DNA of 64,000 nucleotides from JARBAU01 sp040414675 (GCA_040414675.1 JBEDUN010000040.1:1-64000); one strand, 5' to 3'; shown: positions 37,458 to 47,234, numbered from the stretch's first letter. Notes: a model not told the origin generated them from the sequence alone. Program-made: numbers and translations.

Positions 37458-38762
37458 GTGAATACTTCTTTCATAATTGTGTCATTTCTAATACTGGGAG
37501 TATCCAGTGCTATAATACCTGCGTCGCATTCACCTATTTCAACACAACTGTACGTGTACAATGTAAAGGGCAAGACTGCCAGCATAGCGGATGATAATTA
37601 TAATCGATTTGATACTAATTATAATATTAGCAATCAAGCAAACTCTGACAATTGTATAAGTTATGATAAATCTGAAAGGTCTATTCTCATATCATGTGGT
37701 TTAGTGCATCTAACAGATATTGCCAATCAAATAAACGAACAAAACGTGATAAAAAAAGAATCTGACGGAAATTGGCTATTAAATGCAGGTATAATAATTG
37801 AAAAAGGGGCTACACTTATTTTAGATCCTCGAGATACAAAATGGTTGAAAATATTAGCAGATGGAAACGTTGCACATGGTATTCATGTTTATGGTAGTTT
37901 GGCCATTGATTCTATAAAATTGACATCGTGGAATCCAAGTACAAATAATTATGCTCAGAGCTACGGTTCAAGGGAAACCTCAGGAAAGATAACACATCCA
38001 GGAGCTCCAAGGCCGTTTATTAGGATTGAATCTGGTTCGACCGGCACTACAAATATCACAAATTCTGAGATAGCATACTTAGGATATGAGGGTGGTTGGG
38101 GATCCGGAACTTCAGGCATTCATTATCATAATGGTGGAGATGGAAGCATAATAAGAAATAACAGGATACATAATCTCTATTTTGGATTCTATTCTAATAG
38201 CGTTGGTAATATGCTTATAGAGAATAATCTATTCTATAATAATGGACATTATGGCATTGACCCACATACTGGAGCCCACGATATGATAATTAGAAACAAT
38301 ACGGTCTATGAGAATAATGGTACAGCGATAATTTGTTCACTTGATTGTTACAACATATTGATTGAAAAAAATAATGTCTATAGCAACAATGGGTATGGAA
38401 TAACCTTCAGTAGAAATATGACAAATTCAGTGGTTAGAAACAATTTTGTGCATAATCAGAATAACGCCATCTTTGTTTCAGCATCACACAATAATGAAGT
38501 TTACAACAATACCATTTTTAACTCTGATGACGGGATTAGCTTTGCAAATGGGTCTTCAAACAATAAGGTACACGATAACAGAATAATCAATTCTGTTAAT
38601 GCTTTGAGATTCAATGCAGATTCTCATGAAAATACACTATATTCCAACAAAATAGTTAATGCAACACAGAATACAATAAAATATGACGATGACCAAAATA
38701 CAAAAGGCGACAACAATACCAATACCAATACCAATAACAATGCCTTTGATAGGAATAATTGA
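37458..38762 (+). CDS. Secreted right-handed beta-helix protein
   Basis: 434 residues from GTG 37458. A signal peptide (SFIIVSFLILGVSSAIIPAS) is followed by about 110 residues, then a parallel beta-helix from residue ~190 built from 22-residue rungs: SIIRNNRIHNL, MLIENNLFYNN, MIIRNNTVYEN, ILIEKNNVYSN, SVVRNNFVHNQ, NEVYNNTIFNS, NKVHDNRIINS. This is the NosD/pectate-lyase-like carbohydrate-binding or hydrolase fold. The C-terminus is a poly Asn/Thr tail encoded by ACCAAT hexamers. No clear catalytic triad was picked out. Probably acts on, or is part of, the extracellular matrix. Confidence 0.85.
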   Translation: MNTSFIIVSFLILGVSSAIIPASHSPISTQLYVYNVKGKTASIADDNYNRFDTNYNISNQANSDNCISYDKSERSILISCGLVHLTDIANQINEQNVIKKESDGNWLLNAGIIIEKGATLILDPRDTKWLKILADGNVAHGIHVYGSLAIDSIKLTSWNPSTNNYAQSYGSRETSGKITHPGAPRPFIRIESGSTGTTNITNSEIAYLGYEGGWGSGTSGIHYHNGGDGSIIRNNRIHNLYFGFYSNSVGNMLIENNLFYNNGHYGIDPHTGAHDMIIRNNTVYENNGTAIICSLDCYNILIEKNNVYSNNGYGITFSRNMTNSVVRNNFVHNQNNAIFVSASHNNEVYNNTIFNSDDGISFANGSSNNKVHDNRIINSVNALRFNADSHENTLYSNKIVNATQNTIKYDDDQNTKGDNNTNTNTNNNAFDRNN

Positions 38763-39279
38763 CAAGTGGTTTGATAGCGGATGTCTTTCATCTTCAGATC
38801 GTCTTCATGTGTTTATGAATTGTGTTAGTTAAAACCTGAAGTCGCTATTCGATTCATACAAACGAAGGGATTGTCTAACTAGCTACTTTGTTTGTATTTT
38901 TTAAGAGTTGGAATAGCTAGATGGTCTAGTTGATAATATAATACACAAGCCTGACTATATTAGTATCCGAATTCTCTAAGTCATTGGTTTGGTATAAGAA
39001 GTCACAGATAACTATATCAATTGTTGTTCTTTGTCTCTTCTTGTTTTCTTATTTACTAATTCATAGTCTCTATCTCTGATAAAACTACACCTACAACAAG
39101 CTAGACTAGTACCCAGATATTTAGTTAGGCGGTTAAGGCGATGGTTATCTTTTAGATAATGTTGAACCCAAGAGACAGATATCTGTTGAAGAAGGAACAA
39201 ATAATAGATGATAATTAATGACCGAAGATGATGGATGGTGAGATCAGCTCACCAGGTTGATAGAATTGAATAAATATCC
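38763..39279. other. Gap between convergent genes
   Basis: A 62-codon minus frame at 39012 lacks protein character. No repeats seen. Confidence 0.45.
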
Positions 39280-39771
39280 TCAAGTTATGTTGACTAGAAA
39301 ATTTTTCTCTGCAATAGAATTGTTTTCCCAGCTTCTTTTATATAGCATCTTTATAAGAGTTGTTCCTGTAGACATACCTTTGAAAACAAAGGTATCTGTA
39401 CCAGAAGCCCCCATGAGCAAAGATGATGGCTTAAAGCTATGAGAAACTAGTTTCACAATGCTCGAGTTAAATATTGGTATCCAGTCATAACCTGTAGTAG
39501 GATTTGATTTAAGATATAGACTAAACACTTGATCTTTAGATATAGAGATATTATCTCCTAGCTGGCGGCTATCGGTTTGGTTTTCGAGGTTACTAGAATT
39601 AACTGCAGTGGAATTTATTTTATAGTTAGCTAATATTACTAGATTTAGTGTATTTTGATCTATATTTGACGTTGCCCAGCCTACCTGCATCTGACTACAA
39701 ACTAGAGTCGTAGATAAAACAAGGGCGATAACTACACTTGGTATTTTCCAACTGTCTATTTTGATAAGCAT
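39280..39771 (-). CDS. Secreted chagasin-like peptidase inhibitor
   Basis: 163 residues. A signal peptide (IPSVVIALVLSTTLVCSQ) is followed by a ~60-residue linker and a C-terminal chagasin domain (inhibitor family I42). All three inhibitory loops are recognisable: NPTTGYDW (loop 1), GASGTDTFVFKG (loop 2 region, usually G-A-P-G-x-x-x-F-x-F), and YKRSWE (loop 3, usually Y-x-R-P-W-E). Chagasins block papain-like cysteine peptidases, so this would protect the cell surface or modulate external proteolysis. A second, non-secreted relative lies at 45307-45612. Confidence 0.85.
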   Translation of the reverse strand: MLIKIDSWKIPSVVIALVLSTTLVCSQMQVGWATSNIDQNTLNLVILANYKINSTAVNSSNLENQTDSRQLGDNISISKDQVFSLYLKSNPTTGYDWIPIFNSSIVKLVSHSFKPSSLLMGASGTDTFVFKGMSTGTTLIKMLYKRSWENNSIAEKNFLVNIT

Positions 39772-40012
39772 GAGCTATCAGCAGCAGGATCAGTGTTCTA
39801 GTTAAGATTTAAATTAAGGCATTAGAAAGTGTTTGACACTTTACTCGTAATATCTTGTACTGTAATCTTTTGATTAAACAAGCGTAATGGTATTTATGAT
39901 TACAAAGATATCTTGCAGATACACAGTATGCATATGATAGATACTAGATGGTCGTTTACACTATAGTTTGTATAGTCAGCTATAATTAAGAATGTTCTAA
40001 AACATATTCTTA

Positions 40013-40177
40013 TCAGGACAGGAATAGTAACCCGCCCGCTCGCTTAGACATTAGAAAAAGAAGGATATATTCTACCAGTATCAGCAGCAGCATCAGCAAA
40101 GCAATAATAATAATTGTAATCACTGCACTTAGCTCTACAATCGTATAGAGGAATCCTCCCAGTACAATGCAATACAA
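40013..40177 (-). CDS. Possible small membrane protein or relic, TTG start
   Basis: A minus-strand frame without an ATG near its beginning, but with a TTG at 40177, encodes two hydrophobic helices (IVLGGFLYTIVELSAV and ITIIIIALLMLLLILVEYIL) followed by SKRAGG. Such composition is unlikely by chance over 54 codons and resembles part of a small membrane protein such as the PsiE type. It lies within the upstream region of glyA, divergent from it. It could be a relic of a longer gene. The rest of 39772-40241 is unremarkable. Confidence 0.35.
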   Translation of the reverse strand: MYCIVLGGFLYTIVELSAVITIIIIALLMLLLILVEYILLFLMSKRAGGLLFLS

Positions 40178-40241
40178 TAACGAGTTAATATGCGATATTT
40201 TAAATTAGGCACAAAAAGTGAGAATATAATATCTAATCATC

Positions 40242-41573
40242 ATGAATGCTCTAGAGTCATACAACAAGATCTTCGATTTAATGAAAGAACATCACACATG
40301 GTTTGATAAATCGATACCTCTCATTGCCAGTGAAAATATACCCAGTACCGCAGTAAGAGAAGCAATAATTTCTGACTTTGGCAACAGATACGCTGAAGGC
40401 TGGCCTGGAGAGAGAGTATATGCTGGATGCAAATACATAGATCAAGTAGAGATTATTTGTAACGATTTGGCGAAGACCGTTTTTGGGGCCGAATTTGCAG
40501 ATTGTAGAGCAACTTCTGGTGTAGTTGCTAACCTTGCTATTTATGCAGCATTTTCTAAACCTGGCGATTATATGCTTGCAGCATCTATTCCTTCAGGTGG
40601 TCATATTTCCCATGGTAAGAAAGAGCATTCAGGAACAGCTGGGCTTGTACATGGATTAAATATTGAACATTATCCCTTTTCAAAAGAAGAAATGACAATA
40701 GACGTAGATGCTACGAAAAAGAAAATTGAAGAAATGAGTAAAGATAACAGAGCTCCAAGTATGGGAATGTTTGGTGGTAGTCTATTTCTATTTCCACATC
40801 CCGTAAAGGAGTTGGCTAATTTTATGCATGATCATAATATGTACATAAACTATGATGGGGCACATGTTGCAGGATTGATTGCTGGTGGTCAGTTCCAAGA
40901 TCCTCTTAAAGAAGGAGCTGATTCAATGACTATGAGCTCACACAAAACATTGTGGGGTCCTCAAGGAGGAATTATAGTATCATTACAAAAATATGCCGAA
41001 TCCATCAAGAAGGCAGTATTTCCTGGCATCACAAGTAGTCATCATTTGCATCATGTTGCTGGCAAAGCTATTGCCCTTGCTGAATCATTAGAATTTGGAA
41101 GAGATTATGCAATACAAGTTATCAAAAATGCCAAAGCTATTGCAGAGGCTCTAGCTAATTTAGGATTCGATGTTTTGGGAGAAAAAAGAGGATATACTGC
41201 ATCACATCAACTTGCCGTAGATGTTTCAAAGTTTGAAGACGGTGGTACTATAGAAAGAGATCTGGAAAACGCTAACATAATTTTAAATAGACAGCTACTA
41301 CCGGGAGATATAAAAGCTGGCAGACATTACATGCATCCAAGCGGAATAAGAATTGGAGTTCCAGAAATCACAAGATTAGGAATGAAAGAAAGTGAAATGA
41401 AAGAAGTTGCAAACTTTATTAAGCGTGTAGTGATAGATAAACAAGATCCCTTTTTAATAGCAAATGATGTGGCAGAGTTCAGAAAACAATTCCAAAAAAT
41501 ACATTATGCATTTGATAATGCTGTTGACGCGTACGAATACATAGATGTTATTCATCATAGGAAAGCAAGTTAG
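40242..41573 (+). CDS. glyA: Serine hydroxymethyltransferase
   Basis: 443 residues of a fold-type I PLP enzyme with standard SHMT landmarks: IPLIASENIPS near 25-35, NRYAEGWPGERVYAGCKYID at 48-67, the PLP-ring Asp205 in YDGAHVAGLIAGG, and Schiff-base Lys235 in SSHKTLWGPQGG. It interconverts serine and glycine with transfer of a one-carbon unit to a folate or archaeal pterin. Cytoplasmic housekeeping enzyme. ATG 40242 is supported by the MNALESYNKI start and an A/T-rich promoter region. It is not in an operon here. Confidence 0.96.
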   Translation: MNALESYNKIFDLMKEHHTWFDKSIPLIASENIPSTAVREAIISDFGNRYAEGWPGERVYAGCKYIDQVEIICNDLAKTVFGAEFADCRATSGVVANLAIYAAFSKPGDYMLAASIPSGGHISHGKKEHSGTAGLVHGLNIEHYPFSKEEMTIDVDATKKKIEEMSKDNRAPSMGMFGGSLFLFPHPVKELANFMHDHNMYINYDGAHVAGLIAGGQFQDPLKEGADSMTMSSHKTLWGPQGGIIVSLQKYAESIKKAVFPGITSSHHLHHVAGKAIALAESLEFGRDYAIQVIKNAKAIAEALANLGFDVLGEKRGYTASHQLAVDVSKFEDGGTIERDLENANIILNRQLLPGDIKAGRHYMHPSGIRIGVPEITRLGMKESEMKEVANFIKRVVIDKQDPFLIANDVAEFRKQFQKIHYAFDNAVDAYEYIDVIHHRKAS

Positions 41574-42050
41574 TTTGAAATAGAATATCAATATGAGAAA
41601 TTTAACACGAATTTCAAGGCAATTCGAATGAACGTCTTGTCAGTTCGTACATATGCATATCATGCATGAAAGTCTAAATTCTTAATATATTTGGCAGATT
41701 GCTTTGAAACTACAAACTTGACGAAAGAGTGCATCTTTGCTATTTTTATAGTCATATGGTTTGGATTATATTTCAATGGTCAGTCAATTAGAGTTTAAAA
41801 TATAGAATAAATGAAAGGAACGATCTACTATTAATCTTACTATATTGATTGATTTTCAAAATTGGAAATCAGCAGAAAATACTAATGCGATTTCCGCTAT
41901 TGATTTTACAGTCTTTCATAATCTATCTTCATAATGACAACTTTTTGATTGATTATTTTCTAAAACTGATTTGTTCCTAATTATAGGAATTCATAAAAAT
42001 GAATGTGGATGACATTCTCAATATCTATTTATTAATATGTAGACAGAATA
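41574..42050. other. AT-rich gap between convergent genes
   Basis: No protein-like frame, repeat or hairpin noticed on either strand. Confidence 0.5.
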
Positions 42051-42362
42051 TTAATCTGAAGGATATTCAACGCATCGATAATATATCAAGCCATTTATTG
42101 TGATATCCTCAATTTTTGCCATTGTAAACATTTTGTCAGTACGATCAGATCTTTTTGATATTATTCCAGCTGTAATGTTACTGAATAATTCAGTCAAGCT
42201 GAGTTTTACCATTGCATGATTAACTTCATCTTCTTTTATCCCAACAGCGTCAGCAATTTCCTTTGCTGAAAACCCTTTTCCTTTATTATGACACAAAAAT
42301 TGAATTATCACTGTATTAATATTTTTGTGTGCATCAAACTCGGCTGCATCTATCGGTGCCAT
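42051..42362 (-). CDS. Winged-helix transcriptional regulator
   Basis: 103 residues. The core HTH is visible at about 18-55: VIIQFLCHNKGKGFSAKEIA, then DAVGIKEDEVNHAMVKLS, with S-A-K-E-I-A as helix 2 and the second half as recognition helix. A wing-like basic stretch (ISKRSDRTDKMF) follows, then a strand-rich tail ending CVEYPSD. No ligand domain, so likely a simple dimeric DNA-binding protein. Target unknown. Confidence 0.75.
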   Translation of the reverse strand: MAPIDAAEFDAHKNINTVIIQFLCHNKGKGFSAKEIADAVGIKEDEVNHAMVKLSLTELFSNITAGIISKRSDRTDKMFTMAKIEDITINGLIYYRCVEYPSD

Positions 42363-43326
42363 AACGAATCATATGCGCGAGCTTATATAACAAACATACT
42401 GTTACACCATTATGTATGTGTAATTTAGAAAACCAAGTTTATCGATTGGACTATTTTTCGAAGATTTATAGTCGAAATTAAAAGATCTGACATAATACGC
42501 ATTCCTAGATTGAAATATCATAAAATATTAAAACTGTTAATTATAATCATTTCCATGTAAGGTGAGATCTACCATGATTATCCATCAGAATAGGTTTTGC
42601 GTGTTATAATCATCTACGCAAAATTGTTCGGCACTGATGAATGATAATTCTATTTCATTTGCAAGCCAGAATTGGCCTGAATTGAGAAAATAATTTACTC
42701 AAGCTTCTTTCGGATCTTTTTCTAGATTACTATAATCATTTACCTGCTTTGGATAGTACTTTTTTAATAGGATGAGATCATTTAGAAGAGATTAGGATTT
42801 TTTCAAGTTTCCTGAAAACTGATGCGATGAGTTTGGTAATTTTGATTGTCTATCAATTTTAAATAACAATATGCATTACACCGGGTCTTGACTAAATTTT
42901 AGTGTATATGTCTTCGCATTGCAATTATAGTTGTAAAGATGCATAGCACGATCCACATATTCTTATATATTTGTCTTGGGTTGGCTATACGAGTTTCGAA
43001 AATATTAGTACTAGTAAATTCCTAAGTATCAATACTATCTCTTAGTTCAGAATTTCTCTTTTTTCTTATTTGGAATTAGATATTATTTCAAATTCATCCT
43101 GCGGTCATTCCATGCGTTCGACTTTGCAACATCTTTTGCAAAGTCGATATGGGGATATTGTTTGATAAACTGCAATTCTATTTGTTTATTTTTGGGATTC
43201 GAATACATGATTTGATTGCCTATCGAGATTTTGTATTTTGATACTTTAAGATTAGTAATAATACTTATAATTTTATTTAATCAGTTCATCAGTCTAATTC
43301 TCGCAATGATGTTGTACCTTATAGTC
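42363..43326. other. Long gap with minus-strand coding scraps
   Basis: Apart from the short ORF at 43083-43208, the minus strand around 42700-42860 reads as broken protein (LNDLILLKKYYPKQVNDYSN, then LEKDPKEA and stop). This suggests an eroded gene. No start codons or intact frames were found. Confidence 0.35.
43083..43208 (-). CDS. Small ORF, 41 aa, possibly a 3' gene fragment
   Basis: ATG 43208 to TAA 43083 encodes MYSNPKNKQIELQFIKQYPH then IDFAKDVAKSNAWNDRRMNL. The composition is strongly protein-like and the frame stays open upstream for 14 codons. It may be a small basic protein or the end of a decayed gene. No family recognised. Confidence 0.35.
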   Translation of the reverse strand: MYSNPKNKQIELQFIKQYPHIDFAKDVAKSNAWNDRRMNLK

Positions 43327-44388
43327 TCAAATACTTATCATCCCTAGTTGTTTGTTAATATGCACACGCAAACTTGCGTTCACTACGCAAATCATCATGA
43401 TATTCTGTTGAAATTTTATAGCCTCTTTTCTCAGAACTTCCGCATAGGAAGTTCGATTTGATATTTCATTATGACACCTATCTGCAACCTTGATAATATC
43501 AGGTTCAGTTAATCCTCGTTGTAATAGTCCAGTGATGACTGGTCCCACAAAGTGTTGGGCCTGTACTCTCTGCAATTCATTTTCTCGTTCCTTTCCAAGG
43601 TTCTGAATTTCTGATTGAAGTTTTTCTATCTTCAGATCAAACCCTACTTTAGAATTATACTGAGTATCTATGTCTTCAATGAATTTGCTTACTGCCAAGC
43701 AGTAGTTTATGCCATTTGAGATTGCAATATTTATGATCTTATCAAGCAAAGTTTTCAGTTGGCTTGAACCAAATCCCATTTCTGCAAGTTGATTGTATAT
43801 AGGTAGGTTTTCCGAGTGCGCATAGATTTTGTCTTCCAACGAAGACTCTTGCTGGCGAAGGTTCGCAATACGCTTTTCAAATTCTTCTATAGCTATCTCT
43901 AGTGCTAGTTTCTTGCCATCCAAATATTGAATATCTTCAAGTTCTGCAACTAGCTTCCTGGGATCGTCTCCATATTTTTCAATGCATTTAATAGTTTTGG
44001 CAAATTTGGGAAGATCTTCGTTGATAGATATATTATAGCTATCCAGCACTTGCTTTGCATCAGTATACGACTTGATCTCTAATTCTGCCATTTTCTTTTG
44101 CTGCAAAGCCAAGTCCCTGGCGTTTTCGATTTCCAACTTTTGGTTCTTGACAGTCGATACATCATTCTTTAAATCTTTAACTTCGCTCTCCAAGTCCTTC
44201 TTTTCGGCTATCTGTTTGACTATCTTTTCGTCCACACACTCATCAATTTTATTTAATGGAATGTGGTTTTCATCTGAAATTCTGATAAGTTCTTTTATAG
44301 ATATAGCAAACTTACTTGGTGTAACTTCAAATTCCTTACATTTTTTGTATATATCTTCGATCAATTGTGCGGCCGCATCTGCATCCAT
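43327..44388 (-). CDS. Long coiled-coil protein, probably 5'-truncated
   Basis: 353 residues, mostly heptad coiled coil (about 50-115 and 165-195, again 235-265) separated by globular helical parts (YDAKQVL..., LPIYNQLAEMGFGSSQLKTL). It begins DAAAQLIEDIYKKCKEFEVT followed by PSKFAISIKELIRISDENHI. In related thaumarchaeal coiled-coil proteins this segment is internal, as far as I recall, preceded by a helix-turn-helix; that part is missing here. Its ATG lies at the junction with the divergent papain-like gene, which is also short at its N-terminus. No membrane segment. Structural or DNA-organising role is a guess. Confidence 0.7.
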   Translation of the reverse strand: MDADAAAQLIEDIYKKCKEFEVTPSKFAISIKELIRISDENHIPLNKIDECVDEKIVKQIAEKKDLESEVKDLKNDVSTVKNQKLEIENARDLALQQKKMAELEIKSYTDAKQVLDSYNISINEDLPKFAKTIKCIEKYGDDPRKLVAELEDIQYLDGKKLALEIAIEEFEKRIANLRQQESSLEDKIYAHSENLPIYNQLAEMGFGSSQLKTLLDKIINIAISNGINYCLAVSKFIEDIDTQYNSKVGFDLKIEKLQSEIQNLGKERENELQRVQAQHFVGPVITGLLQRGLTEPDIIKVADRCHNEISNRTSYAEVLRKEAIKFQQNIMMICVVNASLRVHINKQLGMISI

Positions 44389-45059
44389 GTTCTCAATGTC
44401 CTACTACTCAATGTCCTACTACAGTATATGCTCAGTTGCAACTTGGTAGTTGTACAGGCAACGCAATTGCTGGAGCAGTAGAATTTGATTTATTGAAGCA
44501 GCAGAAAGAAGATTTCACTCCGTCCAGACTTTTCATTTACTACAACGAACGAGAGATGGAGGGAAGCATAGACGAAGATGCTGGGGCGATGATTAGAGAT
44601 GGAATAAAAAGTGTTGCTAAGCTAGGAGTCTGTTCTGAAACGGAGTGGCCCTATGATGTCAATAAATTTACTGAAAAACCCTCAGAACAATGTTATAATG
44701 ACGCTTTGAAGACTAGAGCTCAATCATATTCAAGGGTATCACGATCATTAAATCAAATGAAAGGATGTCTCTCCTCTGGTTACCCATTTATTTTTGGTTT
44801 CAGTGTGTATGAGAGTTTTGAAAGCGATGATGTAACCAAGACCGGTATTGTTCCTATGCCAGGACCAGCATCTAAAGATAGCTTTCTTGGCGGACATGCT
44901 GTCTTAGCGGTAGGATACGACGACTCACAGAGCAGATTCATCGTAAGGAACTCTTGGGGCGACAAATGGGGGGATAAGGGTTACTTTACAATGCCATATG
45001 CATATCTTCTTGATGAGAATTTGTCGGATGATTTTTGGACTATAAGAATAGTAGGATAA
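44367..45059 (+). CDS. Papain-like (C1) cysteine peptidase lacking its proregion
   Basis: 230 residues. The C1 catalytic residues are Cys29 in QLQLGSCTGNAIAGA, His177 in GGHAVLAVGYDD, and Asn195 in VRNSWGDKWGDKGYF; Gln23 or Gln25 can serve as oxyanion glutamine. Normally the sequence before the active site reads PVYDQGQLGSC; here it is TVYAQLQLGSC, preceded by a Cys/Pro/Thr run encoded by a 15-base tandem duplication. The usual 30-40 residue lead is lost. The first 22 bases overlap the 5' end of the divergent coiled-coil gene. No signal peptide. A chagasin-like inhibitor gene lies 250 bases downstream, convergent. Confidence 0.82.
   Translation: MRPHLHPCSQCPTTQCPTTVYAQLQLGSCTGNAIAGAVEFDLLKQQKEDFTPSRLFIYYNEREMEGSIDEDAGAMIRDGIKSVAKLGVCSETEWPYDVNKFTEKPSEQCYNDALKTRAQSYSRVSRSLNQMKGCLSSGYPFIFGFSVYESFESDDVTKTGIVPMPGPASKDSFLGGHAVLAVGYDDSQSRFIVRNSWGDKWGDKGYFTMPYAYLLDENLSDDFWTIRIVG
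44393..44422. repeat. 15-bp tandem duplication
   Basis: Two perfect copies of TCAATGTCCTACTAC lie at the 5' end of the papain-like gene, where they encode a repeated Cys-Pro-Thr-Thr-Gln stretch. They sit at the breakpoint between two genes that both look N-terminally truncated. Confidence 0.95.
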
Positions 45060-45306
45060 TGTATTCTCTTTATTTTTACTTTTGTGGACTATAGCAAAGA
45101 AGAATATGCAACAAGAACATCTAATCAAAGGTTCTAACAAGAAACCCCACTGACAATAGTTTAGCAAATTAATAAGTACGATGATAAATGAATTAGAACC
45201 GATCCTATACGAATCGACTTGTAACCCGAATCTTGCAATTTAAAGGAAATAGGTGATAAAAATAGAGTGTAATGAAATTGGAATTACGCTAGTCAAATAA
45301 TTAAGC

Positions 45307-45612
45307 TCATTCAACCATTATAGAATAAGCCTTCTGATCAACAATAGCACCACTATTCTGGGCACTTCTTGTTAATATTTTCACGTCGTATGAGCCATGT
45401 TTTATTGCTTTGAATGTGAATATATAAACACCAGGACTACCAAGCAATCCAGAAGAAGGAGCTTGAAACTTCTGGTCTACCAAACTTATAATGGCCTGAT
45501 TAAATTCGGGAATCAATGAATATCCAGCTGTACGATTTGCCTTGCAAGTTATTACGAACTCTTCACCTTTTTTTACTACGATATTGTTTACCTGTTTATT
45601 TTCCATATCCAA
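45307..45612 (-). CDS. Cytoplasmic chagasin-like peptidase inhibitor
   Basis: 101 residues with one chagasin (I42) domain and no signal peptide. Loop 1 is ANRTAGYSL (family consensus N-P-T-T-G-Y-x-W, so the Trp is replaced), and loop 2 is GLLGSPGVYIFTFKA. Loop 3 is RSAQNSG instead of the usual R-P-W-E, so the conserved Trp is absent. It faces the papain-like peptidase across a 247-base gap, and both lack export signals. A protease-inhibitor pair is a natural reading, although the altered loops may mean changed specificity. Confidence 0.75.
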   Translation of the reverse strand: MDMENKQVNNIVVKKGEEFVITCKANRTAGYSLIPEFNQAIISLVDQKFQAPSSGLLGSPGVYIFTFKAIKHGSYDVKILTRSAQNSGAIVDQKAYSIMVE

Positions 45613-46193
45613 ACTCCCACAATTAACTATTTTGGTTATACCATCCCTTTTATCCTTATGATGAATTTCATGAATTGGATGAGTTTAGTGGTGACGCTCC
45701 GGTTGGTATTTGGTTTTTCCGAATAGTTAGAGTATGCACATCGTAAGAATAGTGCTTACTAGAATATGCATAGTCGAAATTAAAATATTTCTTTATTGTT
45801 TCTAAACGATATCACTTGTTAAGAAATTGATTGCAATTTCAATATATATCTAGTAGTATAGTTTGAAATCATCTAATTGCGATAACTCTCACTCGGCTCT
45901 TCCTTATCTCTCATATTCCTATCCATATCCTTATAAATACAGACTCGGAAGAGTCCTGTCAATTAATATCGCCTGGCTTCAAGAATGACTTAGTCAATTG
46001 CATTTACATAAGTTGAAGTCATAATATCCGTTACTTACTTGAGGAAGAAAGCGGCAGCCAGGTATCGCAGTATAGAACTAAAATTCTATCAAATCTAGTT
46101 GAAAGTAGATTTAAGACATTCTCGATAGGTTTTATGAAGAAATATATCTCAGATCTATAAGGTTATTTATAAGTACACGTCCTAAAATAAACT
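45613..46193. other. AT-rich gap
   Basis: No supportable ORF. A/T-rich sequence before 46194 probably contains the promoter of the next gene. Confidence 0.45.
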
Positions 46194-46613
46194 ATGGCTC
46201 TTGACACTTCTAGTCCAACTTCATCTGAGGAATTAAAAAAGATGTTAGATGACCTATCTGCGCACATAAGAGGTATACACTCTTCTGCAGATATTGAAAC
46301 AGCAAAAAGCATTTCTCCCAGATATGATGATCTTTTTGATAGATTAAACAGAATCCTTGATAGATTTGGTCGGGACATTGAAAGCTTTGTTAAACTTGAT
46401 ATTAAGACGCAGATAACTGATGCTAATGGTAAAGTTATCGCAGTCTATGAAACCGTTTATGAGCTTAACGGTAACATTACAGAAACATTCCCACAAAATA
46501 CCGACTCCGTGATGCTGGCAAGACACGAAGAACTAGCTGATAACTCTATTAAACAGAGAAATGATAGTCTTGTTAATATTGTAAAGACAATTACAGAGAT
46601 ACTTAAATTTTAG
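46194..46613 (+). CDS. Hypothetical protein, 139 aa
   Basis: A clean frame from ATG 46194. The first 60 residues are amphipathic helix (EELKKMLDDLSAHIRGI, SPRYDDLFDRLNRILDRFG). A beta-like part follows (KTQITDANGKVIAVYETVYE) and then a final helix. Cytoplasmic. I do not recognise the family. Confidence 0.7.
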   Translation: MALDTSSPTSSEELKKMLDDLSAHIRGIHSSADIETAKSISPRYDDLFDRLNRILDRFGRDIESFVKLDIKTQITDANGKVIAVYETVYELNGNITETFPQNTDSVMLARHEELADNSIKQRNDSLVNIVKTITEILKF

Positions 46614-47014
46614 TTGTCGTAGTATTAAATCGGCACTTCATCTTTTCCATTCATAATAGAGAAATACGCTCGATAATCTATTTCGAAATACGCTTAACTA
46701 TAATAACCAAATATCTGAGTCATAAAGCTATAGACAATTAAATCAACAACTATTTAGATTGTTACGTTGTATGCTAGCTAGAGTATAATTTCTATCATGA
46801 GACTCCAATGACTAGAAATTAATTAGAACTGCAAAGATAATAAATTTAGTCTTCAACCATGTCAGCCATCTTTCTATCATTTCTACGGGATAAGTACTTG
46901 CAGTATGCATCCCATATTATTACAATTTTTGGGGAAAGAACTCATCGATTAGTAAAATTCCAGCTGCTTTATGGTGAGCTGTCTATTGTCTACGCATAAA
47001 ATGTCTGCCTATCA

Positions 47015-47234
47015 TCTATACAAGATATTTCAAATGACTTTGAGCATCATTGACTTTGCTAATTTCATCATTTTTCATATCAGACAATGACAAAGGTATT
47101 CCCAATCCCCAGCCATATAACTGGATTGAGCATCTGCATCCCATGCTCGCACTAAAGCTCCAAAGTTCACGGATCTTTTGATCTAGCTTTCTCGTTTTAT
47201 AACGACTTTCAATCTTATGTGTAGGTGAATCATA
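47015..47234 (-). pseudogene. Gene relic with two compensating frameshifts
   Basis: The minus strand reads KIESRYKTRKLDQKIRELWS in one frame. The best continuation is in the next frame (NFGALVRAWDADAQSSYMAG, DWEYL), and the first frame resumes as LSLSDMKNDEISKVNDAQSH to the TAG at 47015. Read together they make a coherent ~70-residue segment. No start codon is visible. Family unknown. The remaining 46614-47014 holds nothing else. Confidence 0.4.
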
